Origin: Propionibacteriales bacterium
GTDB taxonomy: Bacteria; Actinomycetota; Actinomycetes; Propionibacteriales; Propionibacteriaceae
NCBI GenBank assembly: GCA_030453285.1
Contig: JAKDKP010000020.1
Span: 1 to 11,393 of the forward strand
Direction of reading: 5' to 3'
Length of the DNA stretch: 11,393 bases
Under the pieces are notes generated by a model, which searched no databases, was not told the origin of the DNA, and saw only the letters and a list, made by a program, of their open reading frames with translations. The position numbers and the translations under genes are program-made. This document shows, in pieces, positions 1 to 6,101 of this stretch. Each line of letters begins with the position of its first letter. Positions within the stretch are counted from its first letter, which is position 1.

Positions 1-462
1 AAGCTGATGACCGCCGCTGCCCGCGATCGCGCGTACGACGAGATCATCGCCAAGGCCGAAGCGTGGGCAGTGGCGATCGTCGAGCCCGACGAGTGTGATC
101 GCCTCGGCATGCACGTGGCCAACATCCAGGCGCTGCGACGGGCACTGTTCCGACTCGACACCGCAGCGGCGTACGTCCTCACCGACGGCTTTCCCGTTGA
201 CGGTCTCGGCGCGCCGGGGTTGTCGGTGTGGAAGGGGGATCGGGTGGCCGCATGCGTCGCGGCGGCCTCGGTGATGGCCAAGGTCACCCGGGACCGGATC
301 ATGGTCGCAGCCGACGCCGTACACCCGGGGTATGCGTTCGATGTGCACAAGGGCTACTGCACGCCGCTGCATCAGTCGAGGTTGGACGAACTCGGTCCGT
401 GCGGCATCCCTCGGATGCGCTACGAGAACGTTCGGCGAGCGGCTACAGTGAGGTCGACATGA
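1..462 (+). CDS. rnhB: Ribonuclease HII, 3' part (5' end outside window)
   Basis: RNase HII cuts the RNA strand of RNA/DNA hybrids and removes single ribonucleotides misincorporated in DNA. The reading frame is open from base 1, and the first visible residues (KLMTAAARDRAYDEI) match the segment just after the family's DSK motif. The gene therefore starts upstream and the N-terminal catalytic DE-G-G motif is not in view. Visible family marks are the AN-QA--RA helix, the VLTDGFPV strand carrying a catalytic Asp (LTDG), the ASVMAKVTRDR segment (usually SIIAKVTRDR), and the C-terminal HPGYAFDVHKGYCTPLH block, which corresponds to YP-Y-F--HKGYGT--H. The stop overlaps the start of the next gene by 4 bp (ATGA), so the two are probably translationally coupled. 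In the visible part the family fit is clear. The visible segment is about two thirds of a normal ~200-230 aa protein. Confidence 0.95.
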   Translation, partial: KLMTAAARDRAYDEIIAKAEAWAVAIVEPDECDRLGMHVANIQALRRALFRLDTAAAYVLTDGFPVDGLGAPGLSVWKGDRVAACVAAASVMAKVTRDRIMVAADAVHPGYAFDVHKGYCTPLHQSRLDELGPCGIPRMRYENVRRAATVRST

Positions 463-776
463 GCGCCGAAGACCTTGAGCAGTACGAGAGCGAACTCGAA
501 CTCCAGCTGTACCGCGAGTACAAGGACGTGGTGGCGCTGTTCACCTACGCGGTCGAGACTGAGCGCCGGTTCTATCTGTGCAACGGCGTCGACCTGAAGG
601 TGCGCACCGAGGGTGGCGACGTCTACTACGAGGTGTCGATGGCCGACGCGTGGGTCTGGGACATGTATCGCACCGCGCGTTTCGTGAAGAACGCCAAGGT
701 GCTCACCTTCCGTGATGTGTCGATCGAGGAATTGGCGCACAGTGACCTCGAGGTGCCCAAGAGCGTCAACGACTGA
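459..776 (+). CDS. DUF2469 family conserved actinobacterial protein (105 aa)
   Basis: This is a small acidic protein of the DUF2469 family, found almost only in Actinobacteria and nearly always directly after rnhB. No biochemical function is established. The sequence is typical: MSAEDLEQYESELELQLYRE at the N-terminus, then YKDVVALFTYAVETERRFYLCN, a VYYEVSMADAWVWDMYR core rich in aromatic residues, and a C-terminal VLTFRDVSIEELA segment. It has no signal peptide or membrane helix, so it should be cytosolic. The ATG at 459 is fixed by the ATGA overlap with the rnhB stop. A longer open frame runs back to 228, but that part is an out-of-frame shadow of rnhB. The conserved neighbour suggests a role linked to nucleic-acid housekeeping; this is inferred only from gene order. 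Confidence 0.93.
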   Translation: MSAEDLEQYESELELQLYREYKDVVALFTYAVETERRFYLCNGVDLKVRTEGGDVYYEVSMADAWVWDMYRTARFVKNAKVLTFRDVSIEELAHSDLEVPKSVND

Positions 777-920
777 TCCTGCTCCGTTGGCCGGTGTTCG
801 GCTGGCCGATCTTGGCCGTTGTCCACAGCCTTGAGGGGCCGATTGAACCTCTTCGGCGATCCCTGTGGATGACGCGGCGCTTTTCGATCCCCCGCACCAA
901 GGTGGTCGTGGAGGTGCACG
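777..920 (+). promoter_or_regulatory. Intergenic spacer before yraN with two DnaA-box-like sites
   Basis: This 144-bp spacer is the only real gap inside the left cluster, so a promoter for yraN-yifB-dprA probably lies here, although I cannot pick a convincing -35/-10 pair. It contains TTGTCCACA at 819-827, identical to the consensus DnaA box known from Streptomyces. It also contains TGTGGATGA at 864-872, whose reverse complement TCATCCACA fits the looser consensus (T/C)(T/C)(A/C/G)TCCACA. The two sites face each other with 36 bp between them. A Shine-Dalgarno GGAGGTG ends just before the yraN ATG. DnaA binding is inferred from sequence only. Confidence 0.4.
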
Positions 921-1286
921 ATGACACGACTGGCTGTCGGCAACAAGGGTGTGGGCGCGCAGGGCGAGCAACTCGTCGCGGAGCGGTTGATCGCCCAGGG
1001 GTGGACGATTCTGGATCGCAACTGGCGCTGCAGCATCGGCGAGATCGACATCATTGCCCAGGATCCCGACGGTGTGGTCGCGCTGATCGAGGTGAAGGCC
1101 CGGACCGGCATGGGGTACGGGGCGCCGTTGGAGTCGATCACCTACGCCAAGCAGCGTCGGCTGCGTCAGTTGGCCGGGGTGTGGTTGTCCACGCATTCGG
1201 TTGAGCGGGTCCGCATTGATGCGGTCGGAGTCGTGCTGCGCAGGGGGTATGCCCCCGTCGTGCAGCACGTACGGGGCATCGAATGA
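921..1286 (+). CDS. yraN: YraN/UPF0102 family nuclease-fold protein (121 aa)
   Basis: This belongs to the UPF0102 (YraN) family, small proteins with a restriction-endonuclease-like (PD-(D/E)XK) fold whose cellular role is not firmly known. Family landmarks are all present: GNKGVGAQGEQLVAERL at residues 7-23, the RNWRC-IGEIDIIA strand-turn-strand (Asp of GEIDII), and the EVKAR motif (E-x-K). Together these give the D...E-x-K nuclease-like signature. Length (about 120 aa) is normal. The ATG at 921 has a strong GGAGGTG ribosome site a few bases upstream. The stop overlaps the yifB start by 4 bp (ATGA), which indicates coupled translation with the ATPase and, through it, with dprA. Association with yifB and dprA is widely conserved and suggests a DNA-processing role, as an inference. 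Catalytic activity should not be assumed. Confidence 0.93.
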   Translation: MTRLAVGNKGVGAQGEQLVAERLIAQGWTILDRNWRCSIGEIDIIAQDPDGVVALIEVKARTGMGYGAPLESITYAKQRRLRQLAGVWLSTHSVERVRIDAVGVVLRRGYAPVVQHVRGIE

Positions 1287-3004
1287 GCCTGGCCAGGGCG
1301 TGGTCGGTCGCCCTGATCGGACTCGACGGTCGACTGGTCGAGGTCGAGGCCGCGATCGGCAGCGGCCTGCCTCGGACGGTGCTGGTCGGGCTGCCGGATG
1401 CGTCGTTGTACGAGGCTCGCGACCGCTGCAAGGCTGCCGTGGCGAGTTGCGGCATCCAGTGGCCCGGCAGCCTGGTCACGATCAACCTGTCGCCGGCCGC
1501 GCTGCCGAAGGCCGGCAGTGGCTACGACCTGGCCATCATTGCCGCAGTGCTCGCCGCCGAGGGCCTGGTGCGCAAGGACCTGCTGGACGACACGGTGCTG
1601 GTGGGCGAGCTGGGCCTGGACGGCCGGGTCCGGGCGGTCCGCGGCGTCCTGCCGGCGGTGCTGGCCGCCAGTGACAAGAAGTTCCGGCGGGTGATCGTGC
1701 CGCTGCAGGTGGCCGCCGAGGCCGAGCTGGTCGACGAGATGCGCGTGGTGGGTGTGGGCAACCTTGCTCAACTGATGGCGGTGCTCAATGGGGAACCGGT
1801 GCCCGACCTCCCTCCCGGTGGACTGGCCGGTGAGGCGCGGGAACGGGGCAGAGCACCAGACCATCCACGCGACCTGGCCGATGTCGCCGGACAGGTCGAG
1901 GCCCGCTGGGCGCTGGAGGTGGCCGCCGCCGGCCGACACCACCTGCACCTCCACGGCCCACCTGGTGTCGGCAAGACGATGCTGGCCGAGCGACTGCCCG
2001 GTCTGTTGCCCGACCTGCCAATCACGGCTGCGCTGCAGGTCGCGGCCGTGCATTCCTTGGCCGGGCTCGGAGTCCCCGACGGCCTGGATCGACGGCCTCC
2101 GTACGCGGCCCCGCATCATTCGGCCACCATGGCCAGCGTGATCGGAGGCGGTCCGCGGATGGCCCGTCCGGGGTCGATCTCGATTGCCCACGCCGGCGTG
2201 CTCTTCATGGACGAGGCGCCAGAGTTCAATCCGCGGGTGCTCGACGCCATGCGAACGCCTCTGGAATTGGGCGAGGTACTGATCGGGCGCAGCGAGGTGC
2301 AGGCACGATTCCCGGCACAGTTCCAGCTGGTCCTGGCCTCGAATCCGTGCCCCTGTGGGTTGGCAACGACCCCGGGGGCGAGGTGCACGTGTGCGCCGAT
2401 GACGGTACGGCGCTATGCCGAGCGGCTGTCGGGACCGATCAAGGACCGGATCGACATCAGCCAGTTGCTGCTGCCGATGCGCAAGAGCTACCTACGTCAA
2501 GCCCTGCAGCAGGCCGAGACGACAGCCCGGGTTGCCGACCGGGTGGCCGAGGCTCGAGCCCGGCAGGTTCGCCGCTTCGCCGACACACCCTGGTCGGCCA
2601 ATGGTGAGGCCAGCGGCGCCCACCTGCGCACCGAACTGCCACCTCCCGACGGCCTTGAGGCGATCGAGCGTGCCGTCAGCCGGGGCCGGTTGAGTCCTCG
2701 AGGCGTCGACAAGGTGCTCCGCGTCGCCTGGACCCTCGCCGACCTGGCCGGGCACGACAAACCCGGCGCCGGTGACGTGCAGGCCGCGCTGGCCATGCGC
2801 CACGGAGACACCGGGCACGGTGGTGTCGGTTCGGGAGGCATTGGACAACTCACCGTTGCGCAGCCTGGGATCGGGCAGGCGCCGGTCATCGGGCTCAGCT
2901 CCACCTCCGGCGAGCTGCCGGCCCGTACGCATCCGTCGGGCCGTGCGGACTCCGACCCTCGTCCGGACCTCGATCCTCGAGCGGGCTCCGAGGAGGCGTC
3001 ATGA
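1283..3004 (+). CDS. comM: YifB/ComM family Mg-chelatase-like AAA+ ATPase with extended C-terminal tail
   Basis: This is an AAA+ ATPase of the YifB/ComM family. ComM from naturally transformable bacteria is a hexameric helicase promoting branch migration during integration of single-stranded transforming DNA; in this organism that role is inferred. Domain order is complete. An N-terminal ChlI/Lon-S16-like domain (about 1-170) has GLPRTVLVGLPDA, NLSPAALPKAG and VGELGLDGRVRAVRGVLP. The AAA+ core has Walker A GPPGVGKT at 225-232, Walker B VLFMDE at 306-311 and the family hallmark NPCPCG at 354-359, followed by cysteines in RCTCAP. A C-terminal lid (SPRGVDKVLRVAWTLADL, 471-488) completes the family region. 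The protein is 573 aa, some 60 longer than usual: residues about 510-573 form a Gly/Ser/Pro/Asp-rich tail that looks disordered. Both ends overlap neighbours by ATGA. The gene symbol follows family usage (yifB is the synonym). Confidence 0.94.
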   Translation: MSLARAWSVALIGLDGRLVEVEAAIGSGLPRTVLVGLPDASLYEARDRCKAAVASCGIQWPGSLVTINLSPAALPKAGSGYDLAIIAAVLAAEGLVRKDLLDDTVLVGELGLDGRVRAVRGVLPAVLAASDKKFRRVIVPLQVAAEAELVDEMRVVGVGNLAQLMAVLNGEPVPDLPPGGLAGEARERGRAPDHPRDLADVAGQVEARWALEVAAAGRHHLHLHGPPGVGKTMLAERLPGLLPDLPITAALQVAAVHSLAGLGVPDGLDRRPPYAAPHHSATMASVIGGGPRMARPGSISIAHAGVLFMDEAPEFNPRVLDAMRTPLELGEVLIGRSEVQARFPAQFQLVLASNPCPCGLATTPGARCTCAPMTVRRYAERLSGPIKDRIDISQLLLPMRKSYLRQALQQAETTARVADRVAEARARQVRRFADTPWSANGEASGAHLRTELPPPDGLEAIERAVSRGRLSPRGVDKVLRVAWTLADLAGHDKPGAGDVQAALAMRHGDTGHGGVGSGGIGQLTVAQPGIGQAPVIGLSSTSGELPARTHPSGRADSDPRPDLDPRAGSEEAS

Positions 3005-4113
3005 TCACCGATCGGGACGCCCGGATGGCACTCTCGTGGGTGTTTGACGCCGGCGATCCCGGACTCACCGAGCAGTTGCCGCAGAGCACACCGCGCGAGG
3101 TGCTTTCCCGCACCGTGGCGGGGGAGTTCGGCCCCGGCGCACAACGTCGTGCGCGAGCGGTCGATCTTGTCGCGATGGCCGAGACGGCGCGACGGTGCCG
3201 AGCACGGTTCGTGGTGCCCGGGGATGACCAATGGCCGAGAGCGGTGGACGACCTGACCAGCTGTGAACCGATCCAGGGTCGGGGTGGGGCGCCGGTGGGT
3301 CTGTGGGTTCGTGGCCCCGGTGATCCGGCCGAGTTGACCTCGCGGTCCGTGGCCATCGTGGGTGCTCGGGCGTGTTCGCCCTACGGCGAGCAGGTCGCGG
3401 TGGATCTCGCGGCAGGGCTCGCCGAGGCCGGGGTGACCGTCGTCTCCGGTGGTGCCTACGGGATCGACGTGGCCGCCCACCGTGGCGCGCTGGCCGAGGC
3501 CGGCGCAACGATCGCGGTTCTGGCCTGTGGTGTCGATGTGCCCTACCCGCGCGGCAACGCCGACGTGCTCGAGCGGATTGCCGCCGAACACCTGTTGATC
3601 TCCGAGGTGCCGCCGGGCTCGACGCCGACCAGGATCCGCTTCCTGTCGAGGAACCGCCTGATCGCTGCCCTCACCGCGGGCTCGGTGATGGTCGAGGCGG
3701 CCGCGCGGTCAGGTGCCCGCAACACCCTCGGTTGGGCACAGGCGTTGGGTCGGCACTGCATGGCCGTCCCGGGGTCGGTGAACTCGGCGCTCTCGGTCGG
3801 CTGTCACGACGTGCTGAGATCCCACCAGGCGGTGCTGGTGTCCAGGGCGGCCGAGGTGCTCGAACTGACTGCGCCGATGGGAGAGCACCTGGACTCCCAG
3901 CGGCGGGGTCGGGTCCGCCGGATCGACACCCTTGATCCCGTTCTCGCAGGGGTTTTCGAGGTGCTGCCGGCCCGCGGCTATCGGACCGCCGGAGAGGTCT
4001 CACTGGCGTGCGGCCTGGCCATGCCGGACAGCCTCGGTGCCCTGGCGCTGTTGGAGGAGAATGGGCTGGCCGTGCCGCACGAGGGCGGCTGGCGAGCCGT
4101 ACCGCAGTCGTGA
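3001..4113 (+). CDS. dprA: DNA-processing protein DprA (370 aa)
   Basis: DprA (Smf) binds single-stranded DNA entering the cell and loads RecA on it during transformation. It is also kept in many bacteria not known to be competent. The Rossmann-like core is clear: SVAIVGARACSPYG (116-129), SGGAYGIDVAAHRGAL (149-164), ACGVDVPYPRGN (175-186), SRNRLIAAL (216-224), EAAARSGARNT (232-242) and VPGSVNSALSVGCHDVL (256-272). An N-terminal helical SAM-like region occupies about 1-85. A C-terminal winged-helix domain (about 310-367, LDPVLAGVFEVLPARGYRTA onward) is present as in many full-length DprA proteins. The ATG overlaps the yifB stop (ATGA), so synthesis is coupled to the ATPase. After the stop there are 37 bp to the next gene. 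Identification is firm; competence of this organism is not shown by the window. Confidence 0.95.
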   Translation: MITDRDARMALSWVFDAGDPGLTEQLPQSTPREVLSRTVAGEFGPGAQRRARAVDLVAMAETARRCRARFVVPGDDQWPRAVDDLTSCEPIQGRGGAPVGLWVRGPGDPAELTSRSVAIVGARACSPYGEQVAVDLAAGLAEAGVTVVSGGAYGIDVAAHRGALAEAGATIAVLACGVDVPYPRGNADVLERIAAEHLLISEVPPGSTPTRIRFLSRNRLIAALTAGSVMVEAAARSGARNTLGWAQALGRHCMAVPGSVNSALSVGCHDVLRSHQAVLVSRAAEVLELTAPMGEHLDSQRRGRVRRIDTLDPVLAGVFEVLPARGYRTAGEVSLACGLAMPDSLGALALLEENGLAVPHEGGWRAVPQS

Positions 4114-4150
4114 ACGACCGGGGGGATCAGTGGCCTGACAGACTGACCCC

Positions 4151-5041
4151 ATGTCCAATGAACAGCCTGGAGGCGTCGATCAGTCCGGCGGCTGGATCCA
4201 TCGTGTCCTGGTCGTCGGTGGCGGGACGATGGGGTTCGGCATCGCCTGGGTCTCGGCGGTGGCAGGGCTTGAGGTCAGTCTTGTCGAACTCGACCAGAGC
4301 CGCCGGGAGGCGCTGACCGGGGCGATTGCGGACCGGGCCGCCAAACACGTGGCCAGGAATCCTGGGGGTGCCACCGTGGCCGAGTTGATGTCGGCGGTGA
4401 CGGTTCTCGACGCGATTCCCACTGGCACCGACGGCGTGATCGATGTCGCGGTCGAGGCCGTACCGGAACGTCTGTACCTGAAGCGTGAGGTGCTCGCCGG
4501 TCTGGCCGCTCTGCAGCCGCGGCTGCTCGGCAGCAACACCAGCAGCATCGGTATCTCAGAACTCGCCAAGGATCTGCCCGCGCCCGCCAACCTGGTCGGG
4601 CTGCACTTCTTCAATCCCGTCTGGGCCATGCCCCTGCTGGAGGTCGTACGACAGCCGGAGACCCCGGAGCCGGTGCTGACCGACGCTCAGACCTTCGCTG
4701 TCTGCCTGGACAAGGAGGTGATCACCGTCGCCGACCTACCCGGCTTCGCGACGAGCCGTCTCGGCGTCGCGCTGGGGCTCGAGGCGATGCGGATGCTCCA
4801 GGACGGTGTCGCCTCAGCCGCCGACATCGATCGCGCGATGGAGCTGGGATACCGGCACCCGATGGGTCCGCTGCGGCTGACCGATCTGGTGGGCCTGGAC
4901 GTTCGGCTCGACATTGCCCGAACGTTGCAACGGGCCTACGGCGATCGGTTCGCACCACCGCAGATCCTGATCGACCTGGTCGCTGCCGGACACCTGGGCC
5001 ACAAGACCGGCCGCGGCTTCCACGACTGGAGCACATCATGA
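4151..5041 (+). CDS. 3-hydroxyacyl-CoA dehydrogenase family protein (296 aa)
   Basis: This NAD-dependent dehydrogenase is of the 3-hydroxybutyryl/3-hydroxyacyl-CoA type, which oxidises 3-hydroxyacyl-CoA to 3-ketoacyl-CoA or works in reverse. The Rossmann NAD site VVGGGTMGFGIA spans residues 21-32, with the acidic E46 near the end of strand two. Substrate-domain marks are SNTSSIGISELA (128-139), the catalytic HFFNP (His152, with Glu164 at dyad spacing) and DLPGFATSRLG (195-205). The C-terminal blocks are ELGYRHPMGPLRLTDLVGLD and GHLGHKTGRGFHDW. Where classical enzymes have Asn in the PGF--NR motif, this protein has Ser (TSRLG). The exact substrate cannot be read from sequence. The ATG at 4151 has only a weak, distant purine-rich stretch upstream. 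The gene ends in an ATGA overlap with the next. A beta-oxidation-type enzyme downstream of dprA is not part of the standard cluster. Confidence 0.88.
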   Translation: MSNEQPGGVDQSGGWIHRVLVVGGGTMGFGIAWVSAVAGLEVSLVELDQSRREALTGAIADRAAKHVARNPGGATVAELMSAVTVLDAIPTGTDGVIDVAVEAVPERLYLKREVLAGLAALQPRLLGSNTSSIGISELAKDLPAPANLVGLHFFNPVWAMPLLEVVRQPETPEPVLTDAQTFAVCLDKEVITVADLPGFATSRLGVALGLEAMRMLQDGVASAADIDRAMELGYRHPMGPLRLTDLVGLDVRLDIARTLQRAYGDRFAPPQILIDLVAAGHLGHKTGRGFHDWSTS

Positions 5042-5676
5042 GGTTGTACGCGGGCCATTCGGCCAAGTTGTACCGACAGATCGCCGGCGACCTCTTCGTC
5101 GTCATCTGGTCAGTGGTCTGGTTCGCGATCGGGCGGGTCGTCGACGGGGCGATCAGGGTGCTGGCCGACCCGGCTCGGCAGGTGGTGCAGCACGGCACGG
5201 CGATGGGGCAGAGTCTTGGCCGTGCCGCCGACGAGGTGGGCCGCGTGCCGGCCATCGGCGACGACCTGCGGGTCCCCTTCGTCGACGCCGCGGAGTCGGT
5301 GGGGAAAATGGTCGGTGCGGCCAATGACCAGGTCACCACCATCGAATCCGTGGCCACCCTGATGGGTGTGATCACCTTCGCCGTGCCATTCCTGCTGGTC
5401 CTGCTCTTCTGGCTGCCGGGCCGGATCCGATTCGTGCGGACCGCAGGGGCCGTACGACGATTGCTGGACGCCGGCGCCGGCGCCGACCTGTTCGCCCTAC
5501 GGGCGCTCGCGACCGAGCCGATCCGTTCCCTGGCACAGATCTCTGACGACCCAGTCGCCGACTGGAGGGCCGGCAACCGTACGGTGATCAAGCAATTGGC
5601 GGCCACCGAGCTCGGCCGATACGGACTTTCCGTTGACGAGGAAGACCTCGCGGCAGGGAATCCTTCGCGTCGCTGA
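5038..5676 (+). CDS. Two-helix membrane protein of unknown function (212 aa)
   Basis: I do not recognise a named family. The protein has a hydrophobic segment at about residues 17-36 (GDLFVVIWSVVWFAIGRVVD region) and a second at about 105-126 (VATLMGVITFAVPFLLVLLF). Positively charged stretches follow the second helix (RIRFVR, RR), so both termini probably lie in the cytoplasm. The loop between the helices (about 37-104) is then outside and is predicted to be mostly helical. The last 85 residues are soluble, with Ala/Arg-rich helices and an acidic end. The ATG at 5038 overlaps the dehydrogenase stop by ATGA, so the two are probably co-translated. That coupling is the only hint of role. No signal peptide cleavage site, enzymatic motif or cysteine pair is visible. 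It is real by coding character and overlap; its function is unknown. Confidence 0.8.
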   Translation: MRLYAGHSAKLYRQIAGDLFVVIWSVVWFAIGRVVDGAIRVLADPARQVVQHGTAMGQSLGRAADEVGRVPAIGDDLRVPFVDAAESVGKMVGAANDQVTTIESVATLMGVITFAVPFLLVLLFWLPGRIRFVRTAGAVRRLLDAGAGADLFALRALATEPIRSLAQISDDPVADWRAGNRTVIKQLAATELGRYGLSVDEEDLAAGNPSRR

Positions 5677-5736
5677 CCTTCGTGGTGCACTGGCACCCTG
5701 ATCGCTGGCCGAGTCCGCGTCCACATGTGGGCTGAC

Positions 5737-5788
5737 AGGTTTCGACACGGTTTCCTCGTCCCTCGGAAACCTGCTCAACCATCGACCT
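5737..5788. repeat. Hairpin-forming intergenic repeat (REP-like)
   Basis: The core is a perfect 7-bp inverted repeat, GGTTTCC at 5749-5755 and GGAAACC at 5765-5771, around a 9-base loop. The ends pair again imperfectly: AGGTTTCGA at 5737-5745 against TCGACCT at 5782-5788. The general form, a TTTCGACACGG left arm and a CTGCTCAACCATCGA right arm, resembles dispersed intergenic repeats I know from memory in actinobacterial genomes. It lies 60 bp after the membrane-protein gene and could also act as a weak terminator or mRNA stabiliser. No T-run follows. Confidence 0.55.
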
Positions 5789-5862
5789 GACGGTCTGGTG
5801 CCCTCGGAGGGGCGGCCCTGCCCGACAACGTGATGGGCGACCTCATCTCGGAACGTCCCGGT

Positions 5863-5878
5863 TGTGACGCGCGTCAAT
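5863..5878. promoter_or_regulatory. CRP/GlxR-like palindrome
   Basis: TGTGA-CGCGCG-TCAAT has the spacing of a CRP-type site (TGTGA, six bases, TCACA), with a good left half and a right half differing at two bases. Inside it, TGACGCGCGTCA (5865-5876) is a perfect 12-bp palindrome. It lies about 225 bp before the esterase start, which is far for a classical activator site. Regulatory function is only a suggestion. Confidence 0.25.
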
Positions 5879-5910
5879 GGTCAGCCGCCGAGCTGGGTGC
5901 TTGAACGGAG

Positions 5911-5988
5911 CTTCGTACCGAGACAGGAGACCCTGCTCAGCACGATCTGAAGGTTCGTCGTCCCTCAGGAACTACTCAGGCATCGACC
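5911..5988. repeat. Two degenerate copies of the 5737-5788 repeat
   Basis: The stretch GACCCTGCTCAGCACGATCTG (5929-5949, one base split here for reading) resembles the right arm of the first repeat (AACCTGCTCAACCATCGACC). A second relative at 5951-5988 keeps GGTT, TCGTCCCTC, GGAAC and CATCGACC in the same order, and can still pair GTTC with GAAC. They look like eroded copies lying head to tail. Similarity was judged by eye. Confidence 0.35.
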
Positions 5989-6101
5989 GAGGCGGTGGCG
6001 ACCCGCCCGGAACCCGGCGCACCACCTTGACCAGACGCCAGATCCCACCGGGCTGATCTTGACCCTTGCGTGCCGGGAGTCCGACGGAGTTGGATGGCCC
6101 G

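Larger units (their letters stand above)
5677..6101. other. Long intergenic region, repeat-bearing, no gene seen
   Basis: There are 425 bp without a credible gene. Minus-strand open frames here have no family resemblance and no start context. The region holds a hairpin repeat at 5737-5788, two decayed relatives of it at about 5911-5949 and 5951-5988, and a CRP-like palindrome at 5863-5878. The promoter of the esterase/ATP-grasp unit must lie in or near this stretch, but no clean -35/-10 pair stood out. I saw no tRNA cloverleaf and no U-tract terminator, although the first hairpin could end transcription of the upstream operon. Confidence 0.6.

Noticed and set aside
777..920. Chromosomal replication origin
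   Set aside because: There are only two DnaA-like boxes, no AT-rich unwinding element, and no dnaA/dnaN neighbours.
2497..3591. Long minus-strand open frame opposite yifB and dprA
   Set aside because: Its translation is Arg/Pro/Gly-rich with no family resemblance; it is the antisense shadow of two well-recognised genes in high-GC DNA.
4722..5726. 334-codon minus-strand open frame opposite the dehydrogenase and membrane protein
   Set aside because: It has Ser/Arg/Pro-rich composition, no motif and no ribosome site. The opposite strand carries genuine coding signal and ATGA overlap.
5497..5877. Minus-strand open frame reaching into the long intergenic region
   Set aside because: It runs through the hairpin repeat and overlaps the membrane-protein gene, with no recognisable domain or start context.
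5940..5990. tRNA-like T-loop (GGTTCG)
   Set aside because: No acceptor or anticodon stem can be paired around it; the segment is better explained as a decayed repeat copy.
6066..6101. TTG start for the esterase, 12 codons upstream
   Set aside because: The added residues (MRAGSPTELDGP) do not look like the family, and the ATG at 6102 matches where homology begins.
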